Source: Acidobacteriota bacterium (GTDB lineage: Bacteria > Zixibacteria > MSB-5A5 > GN15 > FEB-12). Taken from it: a DNA stretch of 64,000 bases. Every line of letters starts with the position of its first letter. Within the stretch, counting starts at the first letter, position 1. Below the pieces are notes generated by a model. That model was not told the origin of the DNA. It did not search any database and saw only the letters and a list, made by a program, of their open reading frames with translations. Location of the stretch: the NCBI GenBank assembly GCA_035529075.1, contig DATKXK010000006.1, forward strand, positions 40,435 to 104,434, given 5' to 3'. Below are positions 25,337 to 33,077 of the stretch, piece by piece. The translations under genes were made by a program, and so were the position numbers.

Positions 25337-25760
25337 CTTTTCTCCCCGGTTCGTTCAGTACGCGAGATGGACTTTGTCATCGGGGCAGTCTGGTTACCGG
25401 GATGGTGGGTCGGGGCTTGTTCAAGGAGCATAACGCCTGTCCACGGTCGCTGTTGCGTGAAGTTCAGTCTCAAGGTAAGTAAGGTTAGTAATGACGTTGG
25501 GAGAACACAAGTATCAAAACCGATCCGGGATGCTTTGAAGCTTCATTGATTCGGGAACGCCGCCACGCGCCCGCCCAATTGTGACCGATTAGGTCATGTT
25601 ATCACGTGGTCACTTTTCAGGAAACGAGGTGCCGGCAAGGTGGCGGCCTCGGGTGTGCTCCAGGACCCGGACCGGTTGCAGCCGGGTCGAACGGGCGTCT
25701 TGCGTACGGTGCTTAGCGGAGGACTGTCAGTGCGGCCGGCCTCTTCAGCCGCAACGGTAG
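25337..25760. other. Intergenic region with an operator-like palindrome
   Basis: These 424 bases lie between the symporter start and the GYD gene stop and hold no gene I can support. The only notable element is at 25581-25613. It contains the 15-base palindrome TGACCGATTAGGTCA (25582-25596) and a further GGTCAC that pairs with the opening GTGACC. It lies about 245 bases upstream of the symporter start, so it could be a regulator site, or chance. Confidence 0.3.
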
Positions 25761-26045
25761 TCAGCCAATGAGCTGCGAAAAGTCATCGTACGGGATTACC
25801 GGCCAGGTTTCCGTTTCGAGGATGCCCAGGTTGTTGATGTCGGCGGCCACCCTGAAGGCCACTGCCTGGTCAGGGGCATCGAAGATAGCCAGGTAATCGT
25901 ACCGTCCGAGAGTCGCGTACAGGTCCTGGACTTTCACGCTGTGCTTGGCGAAGACCTCGAGCGACTCACTGACCTGGTTGGAGAGGTCGGGGTGCAGCTT
26001 CTTGGCGTTCGGGTTGATGGTCAGAGCCATGATAAAGGACACCAT
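25761..26045 (-). CDS. GYD domain protein
   Basis: A 94-residue small alpha/beta protein. The GYD signature appears as LGRYDYLAIFDAPDQAVAF, with the helices and strands that surround it in this family (about 43-85). GYD proteins resemble ferredoxin-like dimeric alpha/beta barrels, and their function is unknown. ATG 26045 has AAGGAG seven bases upstream and a good promoter at 26077-26105, so it is a well-defined single gene. No partner is evident: the neighbours are a surface protein and a symporter. Confidence 0.85.
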   Translation of the reverse strand: MVSFIMALTINPNAKKLHPDLSNQVSESLEVFAKHSVKVQDLYATLGRYDYLAIFDAPDQAVAFRVAADINNLGILETETWPVIPYDDFSQLIG

Positions 26046-26076
26046 AGATGCTCCTTGGGCTTACAGATTGTAGCCT

Positions 26077-26105
26077 ACTATACAAGAATGACGGGCGGCC
26101 ATCAA
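26077..26105 (-). promoter_or_regulatory. Sigma-70-type promoter for the GYD gene
   Basis: Reading the minus strand, TTGATG (complement of 26100-26105) and TATAGT (complement of 26077-26082) are 17 bases apart, with a TG just before the -10. Transcription would start about 25-30 bases before the GYD ATG. Confidence 0.75.
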
Positions 26106-26159
26106 CGGATATGTTTCCGGGGCGTTGCCGCACCCTGCCGGGACCGGTCCGGCCAGGAC

Positions 26160-29100
26160 CTACTTCAACAGCATCATCTTTCGCGTCTCGACGTAATCCC
26201 CGGCCTGAAGGCGGTACAGATATAGTCCGGTTGCGACAGGTTCGTTGTGCGCGTCGACGCCATTCCACTCAGCTTCGTATTGTCCCGGGGGGAGTGTACG
26301 GCTGACCAGGGTGACGACCTCCTGACCCAGGACGTTGAGTACGGTAAGCCTGACGTGCGTGACGCGCGGCAACGAGAACTGGACCCTCGTGCTCGGGTTG
26401 AACGGGTTCGGGTAGTTCTGTTCAAGGCTGTAGGTCTCCGGTAGAATGCTGCCCGGGACCGGCTCCACGTCGGTTCCGATCTGATTGAGCAGAACCGACA
26501 GGCTGTCGCTGCCTGCGTTTGCGGTCACGACGTCCATTGTGCCGTTCCCGTTGAGGTCGGCGGCAAAAAGGCCGTGTGGGTTGGAGCCTGCCGCATAGAC
26601 CGCCTGCGGGGCGAACGTACCGTCGCCGTTGCTGGCCAGTACGGAGACGTTGTAGTTGTAGTAATTGGTAGCAGCCAGGTCGGGGTCACCATCGCCGTCG
26701 AAGTCGGCTGCCACGACCACCCGGGGACCCTCTCCGACCGCATACGGCGTGTACGCCTCAAAGGTACCGTCACCATTGTTAAGCAGCACCGAGACACTCT
26801 CGTTGTAATGACTGACCGCTGCCAGGTCCATGTCGCCATCAGCGTCGAGATCCGAAGCGCACACAAACTGGGCGCCGAGACCGGCGGCGAAATCAGTCTT
26901 CGCGGCGAAGGTGCCATCCCCGTTGTTCAATAGGATCGACACGGAACCGACCGTATCAGGAGGACCCGACCAGTTGCTCACCGCCAGGTCCATATCCCCG
27001 TCGGTGTCGAGGTCAGCCGCCACGATCCCCGCCGCGTCGCCGGTCGGATATGAGCCGCTGTTGGTGAACGTACCGTCGCCGGCGTTCAGCAGGATGGTCG
27101 CGGCATCGGAGTCGGCGTTTGTGACGGCCAGATCGAGGTCCGCGTCGCGGTCCAGGTCGACCGCGCACAGGAACGTCGGCCTGCCGCCTATCGAAAACGC
27201 TGTCTGAGCTTCGAAGGACCCGTCTCCCCTGCCCAGAAGGACAGAAACATCATCTGACAGCTCGTTTGCCGTAGCCAGGTCAGGATGGCCGTCGGCGTCC
27301 AGGTCGGCGGCGATGACTGCAACGGGATCGTCACCTGCCGGATAAGCGGAAAACGGGACCAAAGTGCCCTCTCCATCGTTCAGGAGGACGGAGACGCTGT
27401 TGGACGACCGATTGGCGGTTACCGCGTCGAGATCGCCATCGTCGTCGAGGTCCGCCACCGCCACCGACATCGGCTCATCGCCGACCGCGTAGCTGACCTG
27501 CGGTTCGAAGTAGCCGGCCTCGTGCGCGGCGGTTGCCGTGAATGACCAGCAATGGCTGCTCTCGAGGGGCAGGCCGTGATACGACAAGATGTCTGTGGTC
27601 AATGTAACGGTGACGACCTCTCCGGCGGGCCAGTCGGTCGCCGGATCAAAAGTCACCGTTCGCGTCTGGTCATCGTAGCTGTAAATCCCGTCGTACAACC
27701 CCATACTCGTGCCGTTGACGGGCATGGTCGCAGAATCAAAAACTGCCCCGTCCATGTCGATGTCGAAGGTTACCGAAACGGGAGCGGATACGGGCACATT
27801 CAGGGCATTCTGGACCGGTCCATGGGCGAGAAAGTGGGGAATGTTCGTGTTTATGAGAATCGAGACGTTCCCTGCGCCGTAGCCTGCCGTGGCGACGTCG
27901 AGGTCTCCGTCTCCGTCAAAGTCGGCCGCAACGACGGCGGCCGGTCCCGGGGCAACTTCGTAGCTGGACCTCGGGGGGAACGTCGCGCTCCCGTTGTTGA
28001 AAAAGAGGGATATCGTGCCCGAGCGTGTGTTCCCGATTATTACGTCCTGTGAGCCGTCGCCGGTGAGATCGGCCGCGTACGCCGTCCACGGTTCGCCGCC
28101 GACGCCATAGGTCATCTGGGGGGCAAAGGTGGCGTTGCCGTTATTCTTGACGAAGGACATGCTGCCTGAGTCAGTCGGCCAGGAGCTGTTGGCGGAAACC
28201 AGGTCGGCATCACCGTCGCCGTCAAGGTCGGTCACGTAAATCTCGCGAGGATCAGGGCCGAGATAGTATTTCTCGGACCAGGTGAAGGCACCGGTCCCGT
28301 CATTCAGCAGGACTATAGCGCTTTGCCACACGCCCCAGACCGGTGTGACCAGGTCCATGTCGCCGTCGTTGTCAAGATCGGCAGCGCAGACCCCCCACGG
28401 AGAAGGGCCGACATAGTAATCAGTACGGGGGGCAAAAGTCCCGTCGCCGTTGTTCAGCAGCACGGAGACATTGTCCGGATCCCCATTTGAAACAATGAGG
28501 TCCAGGTGGCCATCGCCGTCGATATCCTCAATCTCGATTGCCGTCGAGTAGCTCCCGACCGGGTAAACAGAATCGGGTGTGAATGTGCCGTCACCATTGT
28601 TGAACAGCACGGTCGCGCTGCTTTCCATGCGGTCGGCCGTGGCCAGGTCAAGATCACCATCGCGGTCCAGATCGCCCGCATGAATTGATATCGGCGAGGC
28701 GCCCACCGGGTAAGTGGCATCCAGGGCAAATGTACCTTCCCCGTTGTTCAGAAGAACGGACGCCTGGTTGTCATAGTAAAGAGCACCCGCCAGGTCCTGA
28801 TCACCGTCGCCGTCGAGATCAGCGGCATAAATCTGGTAGGGGCGGCCGCCGGCTGGATAGTCGACGTGCGGTGCGAAGATGCCCGTACCGGTATCGGCTG
28901 CTGCCGTGAACGACCAGGAAAAGCTGTTCTCAAGGGGGGACCCGCCGGATGACTGGATGCCCGTTGTCAGCACAACCGTCACGACTTCACCCACGGTGAA
29001 GACCTCAGCCGGTGTGAAGGAGGCCGTGCTTGTCCCGCCATCATAGTTGATGACCCCGCTCTTGAAACCTGCGGATCGCGTGTTAACCACGAAGGTGGTT

Positions 29101-29288
29101 ACGTCGATGGTCGCCCCGTTCATATCGGTATCAAAGGTCACCGAAATGTCCGCTGTTGTCGGCACGTGGAGTCCGTGCTGAGACGGCGAGGTGGATACGA
29201 CCTGCGGGCCCTGGGCGAAAACGGGTCCGCGTAGAACGAAAGCCGCAAGCGGGAGCGCTGCGGCGGCAAGCCGAAAAAGTCTGCGCAT
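26160..29288 (-). CDS. FG-GAP/VCBS repeat surface protein with Ig-like domains and a type IX-like C-terminal signal
   Basis: A 1042-residue exported protein. After a signal peptide (about 1-25) comes a bacterial Ig-like domain (about 30-130), then FG-GAP/VCBS repeats built on DLDGDGDxDL calcium-binding loops. A second Ig-like domain follows at about 505-605, then more repeats. The end is a 90-residue domain with QNYPNPFNPST, LTVLNVLGQEVVTLV and GLYLYRLQAGD, the FlgD-like sorting domain used by type IX-type secretion in FCB bacteria. These features indicate a cell-surface or secreted beta-propeller adhesin or sensor. ATG 29288 has a GGGAGGG site just upstream, and a strong promoter lies at 29481-29508. 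Confidence 0.88.
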   Translation of the reverse strand: MRRLFRLAAAALPLAAFVLRGPVFAQGPQVVSTSPSQHGLHVPTTADISVTFDTDMNGATIDVTTFVVNTRSAGFKSGVINYDGGTSTASFTPAEVFTVGEVVTVVLTTGIQSSGGSPLENSFSWSFTAAADTGTGIFAPHVDYPAGGRPYQIYAADLDGDGDQDLAGALYYDNQASVLLNNGEGTFALDATYPVGASPISIHAGDLDRDGDLDLATADRMESSATVLFNNGDGTFTPDSVYPVGSYSTAIEIEDIDGDGHLDLIVSNGDPDNVSVLLNNGDGTFAPRTDYYVGPSPWGVCAADLDNDGDMDLVTPVWGVWQSAIVLLNDGTGAFTWSEKYYLGPDPREIYVTDLDGDGDADLVSANSSWPTDSGSMSFVKNNGNATFAPQMTYGVGGEPWTAYAADLTGDGSQDVIIGNTRSGTISLFFNNGSATFPPRSSYEVAPGPAAVVAADFDGDGDLDVATAGYGAGNVSILINTNIPHFLAHGPVQNALNVPVSAPVSVTFDIDMDGAVFDSATMPVNGTSMGLYDGIYSYDDQTRTVTFDPATDWPAGEVVTVTLTTDILSYHGLPLESSHCWSFTATAAHEAGYFEPQVSYAVGDEPMSVAVADLDDDGDLDAVTANRSSNSVSVLLNDGEGTLVPFSAYPAGDDPVAVIAADLDADGHPDLATANELSDDVSVLLGRGDGSFEAQTAFSIGGRPTFLCAVDLDRDADLDLAVTNADSDAATILLNAGDGTFTNSGSYPTGDAAGIVAADLDTDGDMDLAVSNWSGPPDTVGSVSILLNNGDGTFAAKTDFAAGLGAQFVCASDLDADGDMDLAAVSHYNESVSVLLNNGDGTFEAYTPYAVGEGPRVVVAADFDGDGDPDLAATNYYNYNVSVLASNGDGTFAPQAVYAAGSNPHGLFAADLNGNGTMDVVTANAGSDSLSVLLNQIGTDVEPVPGSILPETYSLEQNYPNPFNPSTRVQFSLPRVTHVRLTVLNVLGQEVVTLVSRTLPPGQYEAEWNGVDAHNEPVATGLYLYRLQAGDYVETRKMMLLK

Positions 29289-29480
29289 GTTCCCTCCCTT
29301 AAGGTGAAACGCCTGACTAACCCTGCGCACTGAACTTATCTAATGATCTGACAGAGACTGACCAACTGAATGATACGTTTGAAGTACACACGCTGCCTGT
29401 CGCTACTGACGAGTGACATCGGGCGCGAGTTCTTGGCCCGGGGTCATCAGGCGGAGCGTGATGCACCTCGCGCTTATCTA

Positions 29481-29508
29481 ATTTTACCGATTTTGTCCAA
29501 AATGTCAA
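29481..29508 (-). promoter_or_regulatory. Sigma-70-type promoter for the FG-GAP surface protein
   Basis: On the minus strand TTGACA (complement of 29503-29508) and TAAAAT (complement of 29481-29486) are 16 bases apart. The predicted transcript would have a leader of about 185 bases before ATG 29288. The rest of the 275-base gap to the methyltransferase stop shows nothing else. Confidence 0.8.
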
Positions 29509-29563
29509 GCTCGCAGGCGACACCAATGCCGGCACGTGCTTTGGAAGAGCAACAGCCTGGCGG

Positions 29564-30187
29564 TCATGACACTCGTTGAGCCGTTACATAGGCCAACGGC
29601 GGCGTCCCCCGGAAGACGTCCTCGTTGACCACGACAAAGCCGCTGTGACCGATAAGCTCCGTAAAGCTCTTCACGGTGAACTTCTGGTAGGCTCTGAAAC
29701 CCGCCAGGCTCACGACGGCCGAGGCAATTCGGGAGCGCAGGTTCTCCCCATGGCAGTAACTGAGGGCAAAGAGGGTCCCGTCCGGTTTCAGTACGCGGTG
29801 AATTTGCTCAAGCGCCCGCTGAGGGGCTTTCATGACGTGGAGCGAGTTGACGCACAGGACGACGTCGACCCGGCCCCCCTCGAATTCAAGATCGTAAGCG
29901 TTCTGCACCGTGAAGGTGACGTTGGTGATGCGTTCCTGGACGGCTTTGCGTCGTGCAATCTCGATCATTTCCGGGGCGATATCGACGGCGTCGACGGTCT
30001 GTACCTTCCGGGCGAGAGCCAGGGCAATGGTGCCGGTGCCGGTGGCCACCTCGAGCAGATGTTCAGCATACGGCACGTCCCATATCAGTCGGTCTACAAC
30101 GTCCCCGTAGTCGGGCAGAAACCTGGCCATGAAGCCGTCATAATGGCGCGCGAAGCGCCTCCAGAAGCCAATGTTGTCTGCCTGCAC
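29564..30187 (-). CDS. Class I SAM-dependent methyltransferase
   Basis: A 207-residue Rossmann-type methyltransferase. Motif I is LLEVATGTGTIALALA (about 44-59), the acidic residue that holds the SAM ribose is in DAVDIAPEM, and VDVVLCVNSLHVM with RVLKPDGTLF form the later motifs. It resembles UbiE/COQ5-type enzymes in general form, but the acceptor cannot be told. The start is GTG 30187 because no internal ATG keeps the N-terminal helix GFWRRFARHYDGFMARF, which covers the substrate site in this family. It stands alone, with noncoding sequence on both sides. Confidence 0.85.
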   Translation of the reverse strand: MQADNIGFWRRFARHYDGFMARFLPDYGDVVDRLIWDVPYAEHLLEVATGTGTIALALARKVQTVDAVDIAPEMIEIARRKAVQERITNVTFTVQNAYDLEFEGGRVDVVLCVNSLHVMKAPQRALEQIHRVLKPDGTLFALSYCHGENLRSRIASAVVSLAGFRAYQKFTVKSFTELIGHSGFVVVNEDVFRGTPPLAYVTAQRVS

Positions 30188-30665
30188 GTCTTTCCGCGAA
30201 TGCCCAGGTCGGATTGAATATGGTAACGGTACAAGGACCGGCGGTTCAGGTCAAGCCCGATGAACCCCGCGGGCGGAACTGCAACCACAGACAGGAACCA
30301 GACTCCTGTGCCGGGCGGTTCCCCGGGCGGGCGAATCGGGCGGGGCCCTTGCAGGCAGAGTAATATGCTATATAACAATCAGTTAGGGTGTCACTCGGCC
30401 GATCCGCGGCAGGGTGGGCGGCCAGGACATTCCGCCGCATACTCTTAATATTTAAGAGGATTCCTGGGATGTTGTCGGCGAGGCGAGTTGGAGCGGCCCT
30501 GAACCCGTGCCGGGACTGCCAGGAAGTAGGAAAAAAGCTCCAAACAATACAAAGATCATCTAAGAAATCCCTTGACAATTCCGGGGTTTTGGCTACCTTC
30601 CTAAAAGAAGATAAAGAATAGGGATATGGTCTATTATCGGACAGCTGGTGCCTGCTTCTTTCTCT
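30188..30665. other. Intergenic region upstream of the cytochrome locus
   Basis: This gap of about 480 bases separates the divergent methyltransferase from the NHL gene. A perfect TTGACA lies at 30572-30577, followed 16 bases later by TACCTT, a weak -10, so it is a possible promoter for the NHL gene about 90 bases downstream. The AT-rich TCTTAATATTTAAGA at 30441-30455 is a 15-base palindrome and could be an operator. I see no gene here. Confidence 0.4.
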
Positions 30666-31802
30666 ATGCGAAATTGTGAAAGGGTTCACAATCCCGCCCC
30701 CGTTGCCGCCCGTTTCAGCCCGGTCTACAAGGGGAATCTGAAAACGGGGCTGGTAATGTGTATGTTAATTATCGCCGCGGTCGGCGGTTTGCGCGCTCAG
30801 AGCGGTACGCCTCTGGCCGTGCCGGCGGAGTTTGTCCGTGAGTTGTCCCTGCCGGGGACCCTGAATCACTATCTGAGGCCCGGCCGAATCCTCGTTGATC
30901 GTACGTCGGATGAGGTGTACGTAGCTGATCCGGGGCACAACCGGATCGTTATCCACGACGCTGAGGGGGTTTTCCGTTACGAGTTTTCGATCAGCCAGCA
31001 CTGTGGTGCGCCGAGGGATATCGCGGTCGATTCCCGCGGCTTGATTTATGTTCTCGGTTCGAACCGCGACGGGCAGGGTGTCTTTGTGTTTGACTACGAC
31101 GGTCAGTTTCTCCGCACCCTTGATTTCGGCCCGGCGTTCGACGGTGCAGATTATGACCTGCGGACGATCGCTATCGACGGCCGGGATCGGCTTTACCTGC
31201 TTGATGAGCGGGGTTGTCGCGTTGTCCGATATTCCGCGGACGGGCGGGCGGAGGCCGAATTCCCGGTGGCAGGCAGTCTGGACGAGAAGGACAGACGTGA
31301 ACTCGTATTCGGATCGCTGTGCGTCTCGGGAGACGAGGTTTACGTGCCGGCAGCCTCGGCGGGCACCGTCTATCGTTATGATCCGGACGGTCGACTGCTG
31401 GGCACAATCGGCTACAAGGGTAACAACCTCGGCGAGTTGAATTTTCCGATCTCGGTGGCCGTGACGGGTGACGGGATCGTCCTGGTGCTGGACAAGCACC
31501 GCTACGCTGTGGTCTGTTTCACTCCCGACGGCAAGTTTCTCGCTGAGTTCGGAGGAAAAGGGGTCAATCCCGGCTGGTTTTATCATCCGACGTGGCTGGC
31601 CGTTGACGGCAAGGACCGCGTATACGTCGGCCAGATCTTTCAAAACAGGGTACAGGTCTGCCGTGTGCCGGCGATTGTGCGTGAAAGGCAGCGCCGGTTG
31701 CAGGGCGATCGTGCCGTTGAGGGACAAGAACTTTCCAGGTTGGTGAGATATAGCACTGTCAATGAGAGGTCGTTTGGCGGCGGTGCCGGGGGGGCACGGT
31801 AG
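30666..31802 (+). CDS. NHL-repeat beta-propeller protein of the cytochrome locus
   Basis: From ATG 30666 the protein has 378 residues, with a hydrophobic export segment (MCMLIIAAVGGLRAQ) around residues 31-45. It then has about six NHL blades, for example EVYVADPGHNRIVIHD, RDIAVDSRGLIYVLGS, LRTIAIDGRDRLYLLD and WLAVDGKDRVYVGQ. These form a six-bladed propeller in the periplasm or outside the cell. As I recall, NHL-repeat genes sit beside filament cytochrome genes in Geobacter, which fits the OmcS-like gene 96 bases downstream. The start is uncertain: GTG 30648, ATG 30666 and ATG 30756 are all in frame, and none has an ideal ribosome binding site. A scaffold or assembly role is inference. Confidence 0.82.
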   Translation: MRNCERVHNPAPVAARFSPVYKGNLKTGLVMCMLIIAAVGGLRAQSGTPLAVPAEFVRELSLPGTLNHYLRPGRILVDRTSDEVYVADPGHNRIVIHDAEGVFRYEFSISQHCGAPRDIAVDSRGLIYVLGSNRDGQGVFVFDYDGQFLRTLDFGPAFDGADYDLRTIAIDGRDRLYLLDERGCRVVRYSADGRAEAEFPVAGSLDEKDRRELVFGSLCVSGDEVYVPAASAGTVYRYDPDGRLLGTIGYKGNNLGELNFPISVAVTGDGIVLVLDKHRYAVVCFTPDGKFLAEFGGKGVNPGWFYHPTWLAVDGKDRVYVGQIFQNRVQVCRVPAIVRERQRRLQGDRAVEGQELSRLVRYSTVNERSFGGGAGGAR

Positions 31803-31898
31803 ACCTGGCATTACATCTTTGATACTGCAAGTTAGATTAAGAGTACAGGGTAACAAACTCAGCGCATCACTGAATCAACCACTGTAAGGAGGTATGCA

Positions 31899-32951
31899 AT
31901 GCGTAAACTACTTCTGCTGGCAGTCGGCATCTGTCTGGTGGTAAGCGGCAGCAGCTTCGCTTTCCACGATGCAGGTGTCGCCCACTGTAACGGCTGCCAC
32001 ACCATGCACAACAGCGAGGACGGCGCGTTTGTCGACCCGGACAGCCCGGATGGCAACGCGTGGTTGCTCATGGACGAGACGCCGAGTGACGTCTGCCTGT
32101 CCTGCCACGCGACCAGTCGGGGTGCCGTCTTCGGCGACGACCCGCTGGCCCCGCCGAATGTTGTCGGCGGCGGCAACTTCGTGTTCCTTCTTGAGGATAA
32201 CCTCAACGACGGGCACGGTGGCGCTACGGAGCCGATCAGCGGCGACGCGGCCGGTCATAACGTCGATGCGCCGTCGAAAGGCGTCGGCGCGGACGCTACG
32301 CTGCTTTCGTCCCCGGGCGGTGGCTTCCCGTCTTCCGAATTGGGTTGTTCGAGTTGTCATGATCCGCATGGCAACACGAATTTCCGGCTGCTTTACGGCG
32401 TCGGTGTTATACAGGACGGCCTGTTTACATTCACTGAGGCCGCCCCGGTGGCCGAGGGACTGAGCATCAACAGCGGCGTAGAGGCCAATGACAGTCACAC
32501 TGCCTACAAGTCGGGCATGAGCGCCTGGTGTGGTAACTGTCACGGCGACTTCCACGCTCCTCCCGGCTCCAAGATGGTCCACCCGACTGACCGTGCTCTG
32601 GGCGGCTCCATTGCCACCAACTACAACCTTTACAACGGCACGGTGGATCTGACCGGTGGTGCTCAGGCCACGGCGTATCTCGCAGCGGTGCCGTTTGAGG
32701 ATGGGGCGAATACGACGACCTCGACGGCCGGGCCGTCGTCGGGGAGCAGCCGGGTCATGTGCCTGACCTGCCACCGCGCCCACGGTTCATCGGCACCGAA
32801 CGCCGGTCGCTGGGACTTTAACATGACTCTGCTCGAAGAAGACGGGTTGGAGTCGGGATCGTACGCGATTCCGGATCCGTACGCCAGCCCCAACCAGCGT
32901 TCGCTGTGCAACAAGTGCCACGTGAAGGACGCTGGTGACGAGATTCTATAA
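31899..32951 (+). CDS. OmcS-like hexahaem c-type cytochrome (probable nanowire subunit)
   Basis: A 350-residue exported cytochrome with a 21-residue signal peptide ending SSFA. It has six CXXCH sites: CNGCH, CLSCH, CSSCH, CGNCH, CLTCH and CNKCH. From memory it follows Geobacter OmcS along its length: the mature start FHDAGVAHCNGCHTMHNS, then GHN, LGCSSCHDPHG, GMSAWCGNCH, DLTGGAQATAYLAAVPFEDG, CLTCHRAHGSS and QRSLCNKCHVKD, in the same order and at similar spacing. His16 of the mature chain, which in OmcS ligates a haem of the next subunit, falls at the same number here. The mature chain is about 329 residues against about 407 in OmcS. An ideal AAGGAGGT precedes the ATG. It probably polymerises into a conductive filament outside the cell. 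Confidence 0.9.
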   Translation: MRKLLLLAVGICLVVSGSSFAFHDAGVAHCNGCHTMHNSEDGAFVDPDSPDGNAWLLMDETPSDVCLSCHATSRGAVFGDDPLAPPNVVGGGNFVFLLEDNLNDGHGGATEPISGDAAGHNVDAPSKGVGADATLLSSPGGGFPSSELGCSSCHDPHGNTNFRLLYGVGVIQDGLFTFTEAAPVAEGLSINSGVEANDSHTAYKSGMSAWCGNCHGDFHAPPGSKMVHPTDRALGGSIATNYNLYNGTVDLTGGAQATAYLAAVPFEDGANTTTSTAGPSSGSSRVMCLTCHRAHGSSAPNAGRWDFNMTLLEEDGLESGSYAIPDPYASPNQRSLCNKCHVKDAGDEIL

Positions 32952-33020
32952 GAGGTAGCCGTTACCAGTCCCGTGTCCCCGGGTTTCCCGGGGGATTGGC
33001 ACGGTACCGAACACACTCAG

Positions 33021-33050
33021 AACGCCCGGGCTGACAGCCCGGGCGTTTTG
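33021..33050 (+). terminator. Strong intrinsic terminator after the OmcS-like gene
   Basis: Twelve bases at 33021-33032 (AACGCCCGGGCT) pair perfectly with 33036-33047 across a three-base loop, followed by TTG. It lies 70 bases after the cytochrome stop and 28 bases before the propeller start. The T run is short, so read-through is likely and it may act as an attenuator between the cytochrome and the rest of the locus. Confidence 0.8.
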
Positions 33051-33077
33051 TACGGGACGGGTCAAACGGTACGTGGC

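Noticed and set aside
31803..31898. Sigma-54 promoter upstream of the OmcS-like gene (TGGCAT near 31804)
   Set aside because: The -12 GC is missing at the required spacing, so the match to TGGCAC-N5-TTGC is too weak although rpoN is encoded here.
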